A program made the position numbers and the translations under genes. From assembly GCF_000317515.1 (NCBI RefSeq), contig NC_019738.1, positions 2,189,623-2,253,622 of the forward strand: 64,000 nt of DNA, given 5' to 3'. Of the stretch, positions 35,564 to 46,795 are shown one piece after another. This stretch comes from Allocoleopsis franciscana PCC 7113 (GTDB lineage: Bacteria > Cyanobacteriota > Cyanobacteriia > Cyanobacteriales > Coleofasciculaceae). Below the pieces are notes generated by a model. It had not been told where the DNA came from. It made no database searches and saw only the letters and a list, made by a program, of their open reading frames with translations. Numbering within the stretch: position 1 is the stretch's first letter; each line of letters begins with the position of its first letter.

Positions 35564-35812
35564 CTTTGTTCTAAGTTGTTTTTTGAGGTTTCAGAAATTA
35601 TTGGCTATCTCCTCAAAGACTTGTCAATGAGAAATCAAGGATGAAGGGGGAGCTGGGGAGACTATAGAGGTAAACTCTGCTCACCCTTCTTGAATTTTGC
35701 CTATTTGGGATGCTCCCAATACACACTTCACCGCCAAGAGAATCAAGAGATAAAAAAGTGATGGATGGGGATTTTTATTAATTCATCCCACTTAATCCTT
35801 CACATTTGGAAT

Positions 35813-38800
35813 TCAGCTTTGTTTCTCCATGACACTGTTCACCGTCTCTAACAACTGGTGTTCTAGAAAAGGCTTAGTAATATAGCCTGTTGCTCCCAAT
35901 TCCGTAGCAATTAAACGGTGCTTTTCACCACTGCGAGAAGTCAAAATGACGACAGGAATTGTGCCCAAAGCAGAGTCTTGCTGACGGTGTTTGAGAAACT
36001 CAAACCCATTCATGCGAGGCATCTCAATATCGCAAATCACTAACTCAACATCGGTGTGAACCCGAAGTTGTTCGATCGCTTCGTAACCATCCTTGGCTTG
36101 CAGCACTGGATAGCCAGCCTTTTGTAAGGTTAAGCTCAACGTTTGGCGTAGGGTAATGGAGTCATCTACCAGGAGAACCATTTTGTTTTGTTTGGTTCTG
36201 ACTTCAGCCGGGGGGGGTGGGGGTAAGGCTGCACGATGCTGGGGTGGTAAGAGCCGCTGTTGCGGACTTCCGGACAGAAGATGAGCCGTCGAAGTGGCAA
36301 AATGTTCTTCAGTACCTCTACCGGTTTGTTGCTCCAATACATACTGGCTCAAAGCCGCTGCATCAAGCACCAGCGTTAACCGACCATCTGCGAGAACACT
36401 GCCGCCATAGACATAACTGGGTGGCACCATCATACCTCCCAAGGGACGGATGACTAACTCTTGTTCCCCAATGAGCTGGTCTACTTCCAATCCTATCAGC
36501 GTATCTTCCCCGACGGGATAGCCTTGCTTTACGCAGCGCAGGAGAATCACCGGTCGTGTTTGTTCCTGATGTAAAAAGGAAGGTTTTGGCTGAAAATTCA
36601 AGGGGGATGGAGATGAAAAATAATCCAGAACGTTCGCCAATGAGTGTACCGGAATCAGTCGCTCAGACGTTGGTGCGTTAGCTGATAATTTTTCTAACTC
36701 TGAAACAGCAGCTTTACTAAAGCCATCAATTCCTTGATTCCAGCGCAGAACTTTGCCCCCTTCCCAAGCTCGAATCTGATTGGCTTGAGGAATCAAAATA
36801 GAAACAATCGCATCTGTGAACAAGGCATAGATGTGGTTGCCAGATTGACAAATCAGCAACTTGGCAATAGTCAGGTTCAACGGAATTTGCAGGGTAAAAG
36901 TTGTCCCCTTTGCCGCCTCCGATTCAACCCCAACTGAACCCTGGAGGGAATCCAACTGGGCACGCACGACATCCAACCCTACACCTCTGCCGGAAAGGTC
37001 GTTGACCTCAGAAGCCGTAGAAAATCCAGGCTCAAAGAGTAAATCCGTGAGCTGAGCCTCATTCAGCGCACTCACCCGTTCCGGTGAGAACTGCTGTTCT
37101 ACAGCTCGTTGACGAATCTTATCAAAATCCAACCCTTGACCATCATCCCGGACTTCAATCACCAAATGTCTGCCTCGATGAGAAGCACTGATGGAAATCT
37201 GACCTTTTTGAGGCTTGCCCCGTTTTTGCCGAATGCTGGAGGACTCAATCCCGTGGTCAAACGCATTGCGAACCAGATGCAGCAAGGGGTCATAAAGCTT
37301 CTGAGCCACCAGTTTATCGACCAAGACTTCCGTCCCCTGAAGTTCAAGTTCGACTCGCTTGTTGTGAGAAACTTCCAATTGTCGTAAGACACGAGGAAAG
37401 CGACCAAAGATTTCTGCCAAAGGCAACATCCGCGCTTCCATCAGAGCATCACGAGTACCGGATAACAGCCGACGTTGTTTTTCCAGAGTCTGCTGAGACT
37501 GCTTCGTGAATAAGTCAATCGCCTCAGTGGCTTCTCCTAATTGCACAGCATCTTCCAGAATCGATTGCACCAGGAGTTGGACTTCCGTATAGCGGTCTAA
37601 TTCCAGGGAATCGAAACGGTGTTCGGGGTTAGGTAAGGTTAGGGTAACAGGACGAACGCTCGTCCAAGCCGCTGTTCCAGCAACGCCAAGCGCTCCCCCT
37701 TCAACGCTCAATCGCTCACGCTGTAACCGTTGCCCCATCTGCCGTTGTTCTACATCAATAAATTGACGATCAGACCAATCCTGTAATTCATTGAGCTGTT
37801 GCTGATGTTGCTGTAGACGAGCGAGGAGAGTGCGAACGGAAGCTTTCAGTTGCTCGTTTTCCAGGGATTGGCGATTTTGGTTGGTGAGTAATTCCCCGAT
37901 CGCATAATTGAGGTGTTCTAAATGCTCGACATTGACCCGTACTGTGCGAGAAATTGAATTGGGTGGTGTCGCAGAAGTCGAGGGTGAGGAGACACGATGA
38001 CGAGATGAGGCGGTAACCTCTTCTGCTTGTGGGTGTATTTCCCGTTCTCTGCCTGTGTCTGTTTCCTCGGTTTCCCCCCAGATGGATTCTAAAAGCAAGT
38101 TGGGTGATGCTTCCTTTGGAGATTCACCTAAGTTCAACTCTGAATCAGAGGCACTGCGGAAAGAATGTACTTCGGATTGAGAAGTCCACGTTGCAGTCTG
38201 GAAAGTATCACTCTCCTGTGCATCCGACACCACTTCGGGTACAGTGTCGCTCAGGCTAAAACTCTCGAATGCAGAGAAGTCTGGGGACTGTAGCTCATTG
38301 GATAGAGATGACTCACTATAGACCTCGACTTCTACACCGGAGTAATTAAATAAGTCCGTTCCTGACTCCGTCCAATCACTCGTGAGCACCGAGTCTTCAT
38401 CCGGTACTTCTAATGACTCAATCTCTATCTCCGTAGAGGGTTGGAGTCCGCTCAGTTGTTGTAGAAGTGCAGAAGGTTGACCCCCTTGGGTGCGATCGCC
38501 ATTGAGTACCGCTTCTTGTCCGGTTTGGAAATCTGCCAACGCCGTTTGAGCGATCAGCATGACTTGATCGGGATGGTCATCTAAAGCCCGGGCCGTGGCT
38601 TCGGCAATCGCGCCAAATCCAGGTAAATTCAGGGATTCAGCCAGTCCTTGGAACACTTCGCTTTGGGTTCTTAGCGTGGTGGCGACCGCAGCTGGCTCAG
38701 CACTAGCAATCACAGCCGAAATCTCCTCTAAGCGTTGATTCACCCCCACTTCAAAAATGGACTGGGTGACATCAAAGCCCAATTCTATGGAGCTAGGAAT

Positions 38801-39226
38801 GTGAGATTCTGCACCAAAACAGTCCCCTAACTTCTCTTGCAGTTGGGCAAAAATAGCAGCCGTGCGATCAAGAATCTCCCCATCATTGATATTCCCGCCC
38901 GTCAGTTCAGCATTGAGGGGGAGACGGAGGCACTCATAACCCTCAAACAGTAAGGCTTCAATATCTGGGTCAATCGACAAATCGGGGTTGAAGAGGGCTT
39001 TGAAAATGTCCTCCAACGAATGAGCAACTGTTTTGATCGTTTCCAACCCAACACTAGCCGCCGCCCCTTTCAGGGTGTGGGTGGTTCGCATCAGGTTATG
39101 AATTTTATTGATGCTGTAGTCTTCTCGGAGAGTGAGCAAATCTTGTTCTAAAACTTGCAAAAGTTCCGGTGCTTCTTGAAGAAAGTATCGGTAACTTTGT
39201 TCGCGAATGCTTGGGTCATTAGTCAT
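35813..39226 (-). CDS. cheA: CheA-type hybrid histidine kinase with C-terminal receiver
   Basis: Starting at the ATG at 39226 (MTNDPSIREQSYRYFLQEAPEL) gives 1,137 residues; the frame stays open to 39322, but the extra 32 residues precede the HPt domain and run into a repeat. Order: HPt (phospho-His in MRTTHTLKGAAASVG), an acidic Ser-rich linker (about 280-440), dimerisation region, HATPase (HLVRNAFDHGIE, VRDDGQGLD, GRGVGLDVVR), CheW-like domain, and receiver (LLVDDSITLRQ, Asp in LVICDIEMPRMNGFE). The arrangement matches PixL/HmpE/PilL-type kinases of cyanobacterial type IV pilus motility systems. It is presumably driven by the upstream GAF-array receptor. Confidence 0.93.
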   Translation of the reverse strand: MTNDPSIREQSYRYFLQEAPELLQVLEQDLLTLREDYSINKIHNLMRTTHTLKGAAASVGLETIKTVAHSLEDIFKALFNPDLSIDPDIEALLFEGYECLRLPLNAELTGGNINDGEILDRTAAIFAQLQEKLGDCFGAESHIPSSIELGFDVTQSIFEVGVNQRLEEISAVIASAEPAAVATTLRTQSEVFQGLAESLNLPGFGAIAEATARALDDHPDQVMLIAQTALADFQTGQEAVLNGDRTQGGQPSALLQQLSGLQPSTEIEIESLEVPDEDSVLTSDWTESGTDLFNYSGVEVEVYSESSLSNELQSPDFSAFESFSLSDTVPEVVSDAQESDTFQTATWTSQSEVHSFRSASDSELNLGESPKEASPNLLLESIWGETEETDTGREREIHPQAEEVTASSRHRVSSPSTSATPPNSISRTVRVNVEHLEHLNYAIGELLTNQNRQSLENEQLKASVRTLLARLQQHQQQLNELQDWSDRQFIDVEQRQMGQRLQRERLSVEGGALGVAGTAAWTSVRPVTLTLPNPEHRFDSLELDRYTEVQLLVQSILEDAVQLGEATEAIDLFTKQSQQTLEKQRRLLSGTRDALMEARMLPLAEIFGRFPRVLRQLEVSHNKRVELELQGTEVLVDKLVAQKLYDPLLHLVRNAFDHGIESSSIRQKRGKPQKGQISISASHRGRHLVIEVRDDGQGLDFDKIRQRAVEQQFSPERVSALNEAQLTDLLFEPGFSTASEVNDLSGRGVGLDVVRAQLDSLQGSVGVESEAAKGTTFTLQIPLNLTIAKLLICQSGNHIYALFTDAIVSILIPQANQIRAWEGGKVLRWNQGIDGFSKAAVSELEKLSANAPTSERLIPVHSLANVLDYFSSPSPLNFQPKPSFLHQEQTRPVILLRCVKQGYPVGEDTLIGLEVDQLIGEQELVIRPLGGMMVPPSYVYGGSVLADGRLTLVLDAAALSQYVLEQQTGRGTEEHFATSTAHLLSGSPQQRLLPPQHRAALPPPPPAEVRTKQNKMVLLVDDSITLRQTLSLTLQKAGYPVLQAKDGYEAIEQLRVHTDVELVICDIEMPRMNGFEFLKHRQQDSALGTIPVVILTSRSGEKHRLIATELGATGYITKPFLEHQLLETVNSVMEKQS

Positions 39227-39320
39227 TTGACGTATGAAGTGTGAAAGCGGTTTGTAGTAATCACAAAGAGTGATTATTACGAGCAGTATGAAAGGGGAAT
39301 GGGTAATTGTTTGGTGTGCC

Positions 39321-39358
39321 ATTACCCATTACCCATTACCCATTACCCATTACCGATT
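39321..39358. repeat. ATTACCC heptamer tandem repeat
   Basis: Four perfect ATTACCC units and a fifth variant (ATTACCG) lie between the CheA and MCP genes. They also form the leftward extension of the CheA reading frame, which argues against the upstream start at 39322. Related GGTAAT/ATTACC words are at 14285-14391. Confidence 0.75.
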
Positions 39359-39363
39359 AACCA

Positions 39364-42300
39364 TTAATTGGCCTTGAACTGGTCAGCGTGGCGCTGAAGG
39401 TTTTGAGCCATGGTTAGAAGCTCCTTAAAGGAGGAGGAAATGTCCTTGGAATCCTCCGAGGTTTTGTTTGCGATTGTGGCTACTTCTGTCATGGTTTTAG
39501 TAACCGATTGAAACTCTTGAGTCTGTAGCTGCGTGGCGTTGGTGATACCATCTACCAATTGGCTAATTCGACTAGTTGCTTCAATGATCGCATTGAGATT
39601 TTGACGGGCATCTGTGACCAGATTTGTACCTTGAGCCACCTGTTGGATACCGGTCTCCATCACCGTAGAAACCTCAGCGGTGCCCTTCTGAATCTCCTGA
39701 ACCAACTGCTCAATTTCAGTCGCCGCCTCAGCCGACTGACGCGCCAGAGTTCGCACTTCATCAGCAACCACCACAAAACCACGTCCATATTCCCCGGCGC
39801 GGGTGGCTTCAATCGAAGCATTGAGAGCCAAGAGTTGGGTTTGAGTGGTGAAGTTACTAATTAGGTTGACCACACGGGAAACCTTCTGGGACGATTCACT
39901 CAAGCGCTTGATCCGCTTACTGGTTTCCGCCACCGTCTCCCGGATCGCCAAAATTCCATCCACGGTGCGGTTCATGGCTTCATCCCCAGTCCGGACGATT
40001 TGGTTGGCTTGTTGGACAGAGGCTTCCACCTGTTGAGCGCTATTCCCCACCCCTTGGGTAAATTCAACCATCGTCTGGATTTGATCCAGGGCTTGTTCGA
40101 GGGCTTGGAATTGTTTTTGCGCTTGCTCCGTGAGACTGGTGAGTGCCACATCACTTTCTTGAGAGGTTTGGGCAACCTTGCGAGAAGAGTCTTGCACCTG
40201 TTGGACAATGGCACGCAGGCTTTGCAGGGTGTTGTTGTAGGCATCTGCTACCGTACCCACTTCACTTTCGGTCACCGGAGCTCGAACGGTGAGATTCCCT
40301 TCCAAAGCGGGTCGCACGGCAGAGAGTAACTGTAACACCTCATGCTGCAATGCTTCTTTATCCGCTTTTTCCCGTTGCGCCGCTTCCGCAAGCTGCTGAG
40401 ACTGGTGCTGGATTTGGTCGAGAGATTCGGCCTGTTGCAGGGCAATACCCAACTGTGTAGCCATTTGTACCAAGAGCTTAACCTCACCTTCCTCCCAGGT
40501 TCGGAGTTCACTATTTTGGTAAACCGCTAGTAAGCCCCAGAGCTGATCACCATTAAATAGAGGAGCGATCGCATAAGATTTGACCCCCCACTGCTCCAGT
40601 GCCTGCTGCTCAAAGGTCAAACTATTGCTGTCGGTGATGTCGTTGACCACACTTACTTCATTTTTCCGATAAATGCCCCCCTTGGTTTCCTTCAACAGCG
40701 AATCGGTCACCTGCGCCCATTCACTGCCTACCAACCTCATGTAGGAGCCGCCGACATCTTCAATTACAAATTCCCCACTCCAATTCGGATGGAAGCGATA
40801 GACAGCTACTCGATCCGCTTTGAGCAATAACCGGAGTTCCTGAGCCGTGGCACGCAATAGAGTATTCGGGTTGAGGGTTCCCTGCTGCAAATGCTCAGCA
40901 ATGCGCTGCCCTGTTTTGTAAAGCAGATTGATGAAGTTGGTTTCTCGCTCAGCCAGCTTGGCATATTTATTGGACTGCTGCTCCAGTTGCTCCAGGTAAT
41001 TCACCCGTTGCAAAGCTGTGCCCACCCCTTGCCCAATTTGAGTTAGAGCTGTAACTTCGGCATTATTCCATTGACGTGGCCCCGTGTTTTGGTAGGCACC
41101 GAGTATACCCCACAGCTTGTCTGCGACAAAAATTGGCGCAAGCACATAAGCTTTGACTTCAAATTGCTCTAAGATTTCCAGGTGACACTCAGAGTGACCA
41201 ATAGTGTAGATATCATCCACCACAAAGGTTTCACGGTTGCGATATCGACCGCCTTGAGTTTCTTGCAAATAGGTATCAGGCCAGACGGTTTGGATATCTT
41301 CCGGTCCCACCAGTTGCACCCAGCCTTTGGCTACCGACTCAGCGACAAACCGACCACTCCAGTCCGGATCGAAGCGATAGACGGCGACGCGATCGCACTT
41401 GAGCAATTGCCGAGCTTCTCGGTTCGTAGTGCGATAGATCGAGTCCAAGTCCTGAGATTGACTGAGCCGGGTGAGAATTTTCGCCACCACCTTCTGGGTA
41501 TCAGCCATTGTCGCGAGCTGGGTGGATTGCTCTTCCACCTTTTTCAGATACTGCACCTGCTCCAGAGCCATCCCACACTGAAGGGCAATTTGCTTGGCAA
41601 ACTGCATCTCGTCCTTATGCCAATGACGTGGCCCACTACACTGGTGAACACAGAGCAAGCCCAACAATTCGGTTCCTTGCATCAGCGGTACAACCAGATT
41701 AGCCCGCACTTGGAATTGAGAAAGGGTGGAAATATAACAATCGGCGAGATTGGCTTTGTAAATATCGGTAACGGCCCAGATCCGACCCTTGCGATAATTT
41801 TCCGCGTGCTTCTCGCCAAAGCAGTGGTCTTCTACCTCGATAGACATCGCCGGAGTATAGCCTGCTCCAACATCTTCGGAAACCAGTTCCCCACTATTAA
41901 AGCCAGAGTCAGGGTGAAAACGGAACACACCCACCCGGTCAGCTTTCAGGTGTTGGCGTATTTCTGTACAGGTTGTCCGGAAAATTTGCTCTATCTCCAA
42001 GGACTGACGAATCTTGGAGACAATTTTGTTGGTGGCTTGCTCCAGCTCTGCGGTTTTGGAGATCTGCCGGGATTGTTCCTCCAACTGCGTTAGGTACTCC
42101 GACTGTTGCAGAGCCACTCCGAGTTGGGCGCTAACTTGCATGAGCAACTTGACTTCGCTCTCATCCCAATGCTTGGGACCGGTGTGTTGAAACGCACTGA
42201 GCAAACCCCAGAGTTTTTGCCCTTGGAAGAGAGACACGACTAGGCAAGATTTGATGCCAAAGTCGTCCAAAACATCCACATGGCACTGACTCAAGCCGCC

Positions 42301-45300
42301 GTTGTACACATCATCCACCACAAGCGGTTCGTTGTTGCGGAACCGACCGCCTTGATGTTCTTGAATGTAGGAGTCTTCCCAACCACTACCAACCAGTGTG
42401 GGCCATCCTCCAAACTCCGATTCAAAGACAAAGTCACCGAAATAGTCGTCGCGGAACTTGTAGATGGTCACACGATCAACACCCAAGAGGATTCGCATTT
42501 CTTGCGCGGCTGTTTTGAATACGGTCTTGATATCCAAAGTTTGACGAATTTTGTCAATCACCCTGGCTAGTGCTCGCTCCCGCTGTGTCTCTTTGGCAAG
42601 TTGCTCGTTTTGAGCTTGAACTTGCTTGAGGTAATCCGCCTGCTGGAGAGCCACTCCCAAGTGGCCAGAAACTTGCATCATCAGCTTGACTTCATTCTCT
42701 TCCCAATGGCGAGAGCCACTGTTTTGAAACGCACTCAGCAAGCCCCAAAGCTTTGAGCCTTGGAAAATGGCAACCACGAGGCAAGATTTAACGCCAAAGT
42801 CCTCTAGGGCTTCTACATGGCAATCGGTTAAGCCGCCGTTGTAGACATCATCGACCACTAACGCTTCGTTGTTGCGGAACCGGCCCCCTTGATGTTCGCT
42901 TAAATAGGGGTCTTCCCAACCACTGCCCACCAGTTTCGGCCAACCCCCAGACTCGGATTCCGTAACAAAGTCACCAAAATAGTCCTCGCGGAACTTGTAG
43001 ATGGTGACTCGCTCCACATTGAGCAGTTTGCGAACTTCCTGGGTGGTTGTTGTGAAAATGGCATCAATGTCTAAACTCTGGCGAATCTTGTCAATTACTT
43101 TGGCTAAGGCTTGCTCCCGTTGTGCTTCTTTCGCCTGCCACTCCGTTTGGGCTTTGACTTGTCTGAGGTATTCGGCTTGTTGGAGAGCCACTCCTAAATG
43201 GTCAGCAATCTGCATCATCAGCTTGACTTCGCTCTCTTGCCAATGGCGAGTCCCACTGTTTTGAAACGCGGAAAGCAAACCCCAGAGCTTTGAGCCTTGG
43301 AAAATGGCAACCACCAGGCAAGATTTGACGCCAAATTCCTCTAAGGCTTCTACATGACACTCGGTTAAGCCGGCATGGTAGACATCATCCACCACTAAGG
43401 GTTCGTTGTTGCGGAAGCGACCGCCTCGGTTTTCGTGTAAATAGGGGTCTTCCCAACCACTGCCCACCAGTTTTGGCCAACCCCCAGATTCGGATTCTGT
43501 GACAAAGTCACCAAAATAGTTCTCGCGGAATTTGTAGATGGTGACTCGCTCCACGTCGAGGAATTTACGGACTTCTAGGGTAGTCGTCTTGAAAATCGTG
43601 TCAATATCGGTGGTTTGGCGAATTTTGTCAATGACACGAGCTGCCGAGCGCTCTTGCTCGGCTATTTTAGAGAGTTGCCCTGTTCGAGTCTGAAGTTTTT
43701 CCAAGTATTCTGCCTGCTGTAGCGCGACACCAAACTGTCGGCCAATCAGCGCTAACATACTGATTTCCGCGTCTTCCCAGTGACGCGCTCCAGAGTTCTG
43801 GAAGGCCGCGAGCAACCCCCACAGCTTTTCTCCCTCAAAAATAGGCGCGATCAGATAAGCTTTCGCCTCAAATTGCTCCAACAACTCAATGTGACACTGG
43901 GTAACACCCGACGTGTAAATGTTATCGACGGCAGTGGTTTCTTCATGGCGATACCGACCGCCCTCCGTCTCTTGCAAATAGGTATCAGCCCAAATTTTTT
44001 GGATATTAGGCCCGACCAATGGCACCCAGTCTGGTCCGACTGACTCTGCGATAAACTCACCACTCCAGTCCGGAAGGAAGCGATAGACGGCTACGCGATC
44101 GCACTGTAGCTGCTGCCGGATTTCTTTCGTCGCGCTGCTAAAAACAGTGGCAACATCCAAAGAGCGGAGAATGTTTTTTAGGATTTTCGCCGAGACTTTA
44201 CCGATGGCTTTTTCCAGCTCAATCTTTCTTTGCTTTTGGTTGCGAACTTCTCCGAGCTGAAGGTGAAGCGTTATTTCAGTGACAATCTGATAAAGCAGGT
44301 TAATTTCAGCTTCCTGCCAAGGCCTTGAAGTCGAGCATTGCTGAACAACCAGTAAGCCCCACACTCGCTTATCTATAATGATGGGCAAACTCAGGCTGGC
44401 TTCAATTTGGTAGCGTTTGAGCAGTTGGATTTGGTAAGGAGTCGTCGTAGATGAGTCGCGAGGACTCAGAGTAACCGCTTGTTGCTGGTAGAACTCTTTC
44501 TGATTGTTACCACCAAAGATCAGAGCTGGCAGAAATGCTCCTGAACTAGGGGTATACCCAGTCAACAGCGATTCAGCCATCACGACTCCGTGGGTTTCGC
44601 TCTGGAAACGATAAATCAGAACCCGGTCTAATTTTAAATGGTCGCGAACCTCTGTAATCGTAATTTCGAGCAGGGTATTAATCGTGTCAAAAGTTGAAGC
44701 TTGGCGCATCCGTTCGGCCAGATTTAATAACCACTGACGTTCGCGCTTTAAGTATTCCTCCATGTCGAGGGAAAGGGGAAGGTTACCCTTGGCTCCGGTA
44801 GAAGCCCAATCGCCATTGACATGACTCTGGGAGAGTTTGTGCTGGGGTTCAGGGTTGAGGATATGTTCCGATGGGTCAATTGTGTGCATGGTTAAAGTTT
44901 TAGTTGTTTCGAGATCGGGTTGAGTAAATTCGTCGCGAAGATCGGTGTTCTCAGGTAGAGCGGTGTCGAGATGAAAATCGGATGAGGTGTCACCGTCCGA
45001 TACACTCACCTCAGGAAGACATAAGGGTGCGCTGACGGGGTGAGGCGAGGGCAAAGATGGATCGTCCGCTTCGGAATGGCTGGGAGAGGATTCCTCCTCT
45101 TCCGTACTTTCCTCGTCTGGATGTCCTGTTAAATCGGAACAGGACGGGTAGGGCATTCCTGGATCGTCTGGAGTGGTTTCTATGAGCGTGTTTCCCGTTC
45201 CGTTATTCGGCTGCCCTCCAGGTAGCAAAAACTGATTCTTAGAAAATGTCGCCATTGAGGTACAGAGTAAGTCACGCACAAGAGCGGTTCTCAATGGCAA

Positions 45301-45639
45301 AGGCACAGAGAAATTACCATTTGAGGGAACAGGCACGAGTGTCGGACTTTGGCTGAGATACCGTTCTGGATACCAATTAATCGGGGGTAATGCCGGGGGA
45401 AGCCGGGATAAGCTTTCTAACTCATGATCAGGAGCTAGTGCAGGTGGAAGCCGGGATAAGCTTTCTAACTCATGATCAGGGGCTAGTGCAGGGGGAAGCC
45501 GTGGTAAGCTTTCTAACGGCTTCTCTGGGATGAGTGGTTTTGAGCTAAAACTGCTCCTGAGTTGCCTCAGCCATCGCGCTGTTGAAAGAGAGGCTAAGTG
45601 TAAAGTCCTCAGGAAACTCCTCTTTGGTGTACCTTCCAT
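39364..45639 (-). CDS. soluble MCP with eight GAF domains, probable multi-chromophore phototaxis receptor (PixJ/PtxD type)
   Basis: 2,091 residues. Residues about 40-90 hold a 16-residue tandem repeat; to about 290 the chain is acidic and low-complexity. Eight GAF domains follow. Cys-His dyads of bilin-binding GAFs are at 582, 761, 940, 1119 and 1485. GAF6 has Cys1301-Tyr plus Cys1273 in an EDHCF (DXCF) motif. GAF1 and GAF8 lack the Cys. GAF2-5 and 7 carry WxDxYL-type segments like red/green cyanobacteriochromes. A HAMP-like stretch and an MCP signalling domain ([20 protein letters not shown]) end it. No transmembrane helix is evident. AAGGAG lies 6 bases before the ATG, supporting this start and the 31 bp overlap with the CheW gene. 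Confidence 0.92.
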   Translation of the reverse strand: MEGTPKRSFLRTLHLASLSTARWLRQLRSSFSSKPLIPEKPLESLPRLPPALAPDHELESLSRLPPALAPDHELESLSRLPPALPPINWYPERYLSQSPTLVPVPSNGNFSVPLPLRTALVRDLLCTSMATFSKNQFLLPGGQPNNGTGNTLIETTPDDPGMPYPSCSDLTGHPDEESTEEEESSPSHSEADDPSLPSPHPVSAPLCLPEVSVSDGDTSSDFHLDTALPENTDLRDEFTQPDLETTKTLTMHTIDPSEHILNPEPQHKLSQSHVNGDWASTGAKGNLPLSLDMEEYLKRERQWLLNLAERMRQASTFDTINTLLEITITEVRDHLKLDRVLIYRFQSETHGVVMAESLLTGYTPSSGAFLPALIFGGNNQKEFYQQQAVTLSPRDSSTTTPYQIQLLKRYQIEASLSLPIIIDKRVWGLLVVQQCSTSRPWQEAEINLLYQIVTEITLHLQLGEVRNQKQRKIELEKAIGKVSAKILKNILRSLDVATVFSSATKEIRQQLQCDRVAVYRFLPDWSGEFIAESVGPDWVPLVGPNIQKIWADTYLQETEGGRYRHEETTAVDNIYTSGVTQCHIELLEQFEAKAYLIAPIFEGEKLWGLLAAFQNSGARHWEDAEISMLALIGRQFGVALQQAEYLEKLQTRTGQLSKIAEQERSAARVIDKIRQTTDIDTIFKTTTLEVRKFLDVERVTIYKFRENYFGDFVTESESGGWPKLVGSGWEDPYLHENRGGRFRNNEPLVVDDVYHAGLTECHVEALEEFGVKSCLVVAIFQGSKLWGLLSAFQNSGTRHWQESEVKLMMQIADHLGVALQQAEYLRQVKAQTEWQAKEAQREQALAKVIDKIRQSLDIDAIFTTTTQEVRKLLNVERVTIYKFREDYFGDFVTESESGGWPKLVGSGWEDPYLSEHQGGRFRNNEALVVDDVYNGGLTDCHVEALEDFGVKSCLVVAIFQGSKLWGLLSAFQNSGSRHWEENEVKLMMQVSGHLGVALQQADYLKQVQAQNEQLAKETQRERALARVIDKIRQTLDIKTVFKTAAQEMRILLGVDRVTIYKFRDDYFGDFVFESEFGGWPTLVGSGWEDSYIQEHQGGRFRNNEPLVVDDVYNGGLSQCHVDVLDDFGIKSCLVVSLFQGQKLWGLLSAFQHTGPKHWDESEVKLLMQVSAQLGVALQQSEYLTQLEEQSRQISKTAELEQATNKIVSKIRQSLEIEQIFRTTCTEIRQHLKADRVGVFRFHPDSGFNSGELVSEDVGAGYTPAMSIEVEDHCFGEKHAENYRKGRIWAVTDIYKANLADCYISTLSQFQVRANLVVPLMQGTELLGLLCVHQCSGPRHWHKDEMQFAKQIALQCGMALEQVQYLKKVEEQSTQLATMADTQKVVAKILTRLSQSQDLDSIYRTTNREARQLLKCDRVAVYRFDPDWSGRFVAESVAKGWVQLVGPEDIQTVWPDTYLQETQGGRYRNRETFVVDDIYTIGHSECHLEILEQFEVKAYVLAPIFVADKLWGILGAYQNTGPRQWNNAEVTALTQIGQGVGTALQRVNYLEQLEQQSNKYAKLAERETNFINLLYKTGQRIAEHLQQGTLNPNTLLRATAQELRLLLKADRVAVYRFHPNWSGEFVIEDVGGSYMRLVGSEWAQVTDSLLKETKGGIYRKNEVSVVNDITDSNSLTFEQQALEQWGVKSYAIAPLFNGDQLWGLLAVYQNSELRTWEEGEVKLLVQMATQLGIALQQAESLDQIQHQSQQLAEAAQREKADKEALQHEVLQLLSAVRPALEGNLTVRAPVTESEVGTVADAYNNTLQSLRAIVQQVQDSSRKVAQTSQESDVALTSLTEQAQKQFQALEQALDQIQTMVEFTQGVGNSAQQVEASVQQANQIVRTGDEAMNRTVDGILAIRETVAETSKRIKRLSESSQKVSRVVNLISNFTTQTQLLALNASIEATRAGEYGRGFVVVADEVRTLARQSAEAATEIEQLVQEIQKGTAEVSTVMETGIQQVAQGTNLVTDARQNLNAIIEATSRISQLVDGITNATQLQTQEFQSVTKTMTEVATIANKTSEDSKDISSSFKELLTMAQNLQRHADQFKAN
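45390..45519. repeat. 48 bp tandem repeat in the MCP N-terminus
   Basis: Nearly three copies at exactly 48 bp spacing (for example AGCCGGGATAAGCTTTCTAA at 45401 and 45449). They encode [16 protein letters not shown] units, a Pro/Leu-rich segment before the first GAF domain. Copy number could vary in frame. Confidence 0.85.
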
Positions 45640-46148
45640 ATCGGACTCCTTGTAATGGCTGTGACATCCAAGACAGTGCCGTTGTCTCCAGGCAAAGCCC
45701 CTAAGATAAAAGGCAGAAGCCTGGGCGGAAATAAGCCAATGGCTGCTGGCTGAAGTTGCTGCAAGTCGTGTAATTCGATGTCGTTGACTTGCTGTACCAC
45801 CAAACCCACCGATTGGTTATTGACCTGAACCACCATGGCAACAGGAGAGGCTCCGGATGCCCAGGATACGGGCGGATTGCCGACAAGATGGTTGAGGTCT
45901 ATTAGCCAGAGCATTTCTCCGCGCCAATTGCAAATTCCCAAAACACAACTGGGCATTTCTGGGACGGGGAGAATTTCCGCCACGTTTAACCTGAGAATTT
46001 CTGCAATTTGCTCTAAGGGCAGCAGCGCACTGTCTTGCGAACCCAAGGGAAAGCGAAGCAGCCGCTGGCGAGTTTCTGGAGGTAGTGGCTCTAAGGTTAG
46101 AGGGTCAAGACTCGTTGCGGTTGAGCTGGCAAACATGGAGGTGAGCAT
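45609..46148 (-). CDS. cheW: CheW-like adaptor (PilI/PixI type)
   Basis: A 179-residue CheW-domain protein ([75 protein letters not shown]). It should couple the GAF-array MCP to CheA. Its 3' end overlaps the MCP start by 31 bp, indicating translational coupling. Start ATG at 46148; Met5 is an alternative. Confidence 0.9.
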   Translation of the reverse strand: MLTSMFASSTATSLDPLTLEPLPPETRQRLLRFPLGSQDSALLPLEQIAEILRLNVAEILPVPEMPSCVLGICNWRGEMLWLIDLNHLVGNPPVSWASGASPVAMVVQVNNQSVGLVVQQVNDIELHDLQQLQPAAIGLFPPRLLPFILGALPGDNGTVLDVTAITRSPIWKVHQRGVS

Positions 46149-46182
46149 TTCTAAATCGGGTTGTTTTCATCAGTCAAACGTT

Positions 46183-46260
46183 AGGGGTTGAAGGTTGAAC
46201 GCGAGAGCGTTCCCTGTAGGGGTAGGTTTGAACACATCAACCTGCTAACTTTCAACCCCT
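46183..46260. repeat. inverted repeat of GGTTGAA family between chemosensory genes
   Basis: AGGGGTTGAA (46183-46192) pairs perfectly with TTCAACCCCT (46251-46260). Inside, GAACGC-GAGA-GCGTTC makes a second small perfect stem. The segment fills the gap between the CheY-like and CheW genes and may be a transcript-internal structure. Confidence 0.65.
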
Positions 46261-46274
46261 GTTTGGACTCATGT

Positions 46275-46640
46275 CTAAACTGTCGTTAATTGCTGGATTG
46301 TTTGCATCAGTTCTTGCTGATTTACGGGCTTGGGAATGTAGGCATCTGCTCCTAGCATTGAACCCCAAAGTTTGTCGGCTTTGCTTCCTTTGGTCGAGCA
46401 AATTACGACAGGAATTTTTTGGGTATTGGCATTCGCTTTGAGCTCTCGGCAGAGTTCAAACCCGCTTTGCCCTGGTAAGATGACATCGAGAATCACCAAA
46501 TCCGGTTTCTGCAACTGGAGTTTGATGTGAGCCTCCTCACCACTTTTGACACTGACCACTGTTAAACCAGCCTGCCTGAGGTATTGGGTCAGCACCTCTG
46601 TTTCTGTTAAGCTATCTTCAACTAAAAGGACTGTAGTCAT
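46275..46640 (-). CDS. CheY/PilH-like single-domain response regulator
   Basis: A 121-residue receiver domain alone: TVLLVEDSLTETEVL, phospho-acceptor Asp in DLVILDVILPGQSGFE, the Ser/Thr site in VVICSTKG, and Lys in YIPKPVNQQEL. In pilus chemosensory systems such regulators act as the CheY/PilH output or phosphate sink. It lies between the PatA-like regulator and the CheW gene, the order found in pix/ptx/hmp-type clusters. Confidence 0.92.
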   Translation of the reverse strand: MTTVLLVEDSLTETEVLTQYLRQAGLTVVSVKSGEEAHIKLQLQKPDLVILDVILPGQSGFELCRELKANANTQKIPVVICSTKGSKADKLWGSMLGADAYIPKPVNQQELMQTIQQLTTV

Positions 46641-46795
46641 CTCAAAATCCTGCTAGAAAACTCTGTCATATTTGTAAAGTTGCGATGAGAGGAAAGCGGA
46701 ATTGGTGGTAAGCCGCTTTTTGTTAGTCCAATCTTCCTGGATAGAAGCTCATTTTTTGGGGTGCCCACCTCTTGTAATCTGCGAATAGAAATACT

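Noticed and set aside
39227-39322. Upstream start for the CheA gene
   Set aside because: The added 32 residues precede the HPt domain, are hydrophobic and unlike the family, and derive from sequence next to an ATTACCC repeat.
41182-42093. 303-codon frame on the plus strand opposite the MCP gene
   Set aside because: Antisense to strongly conserved GAF-coding sequence; long open frames opposite such repeats are expected by codon bias.
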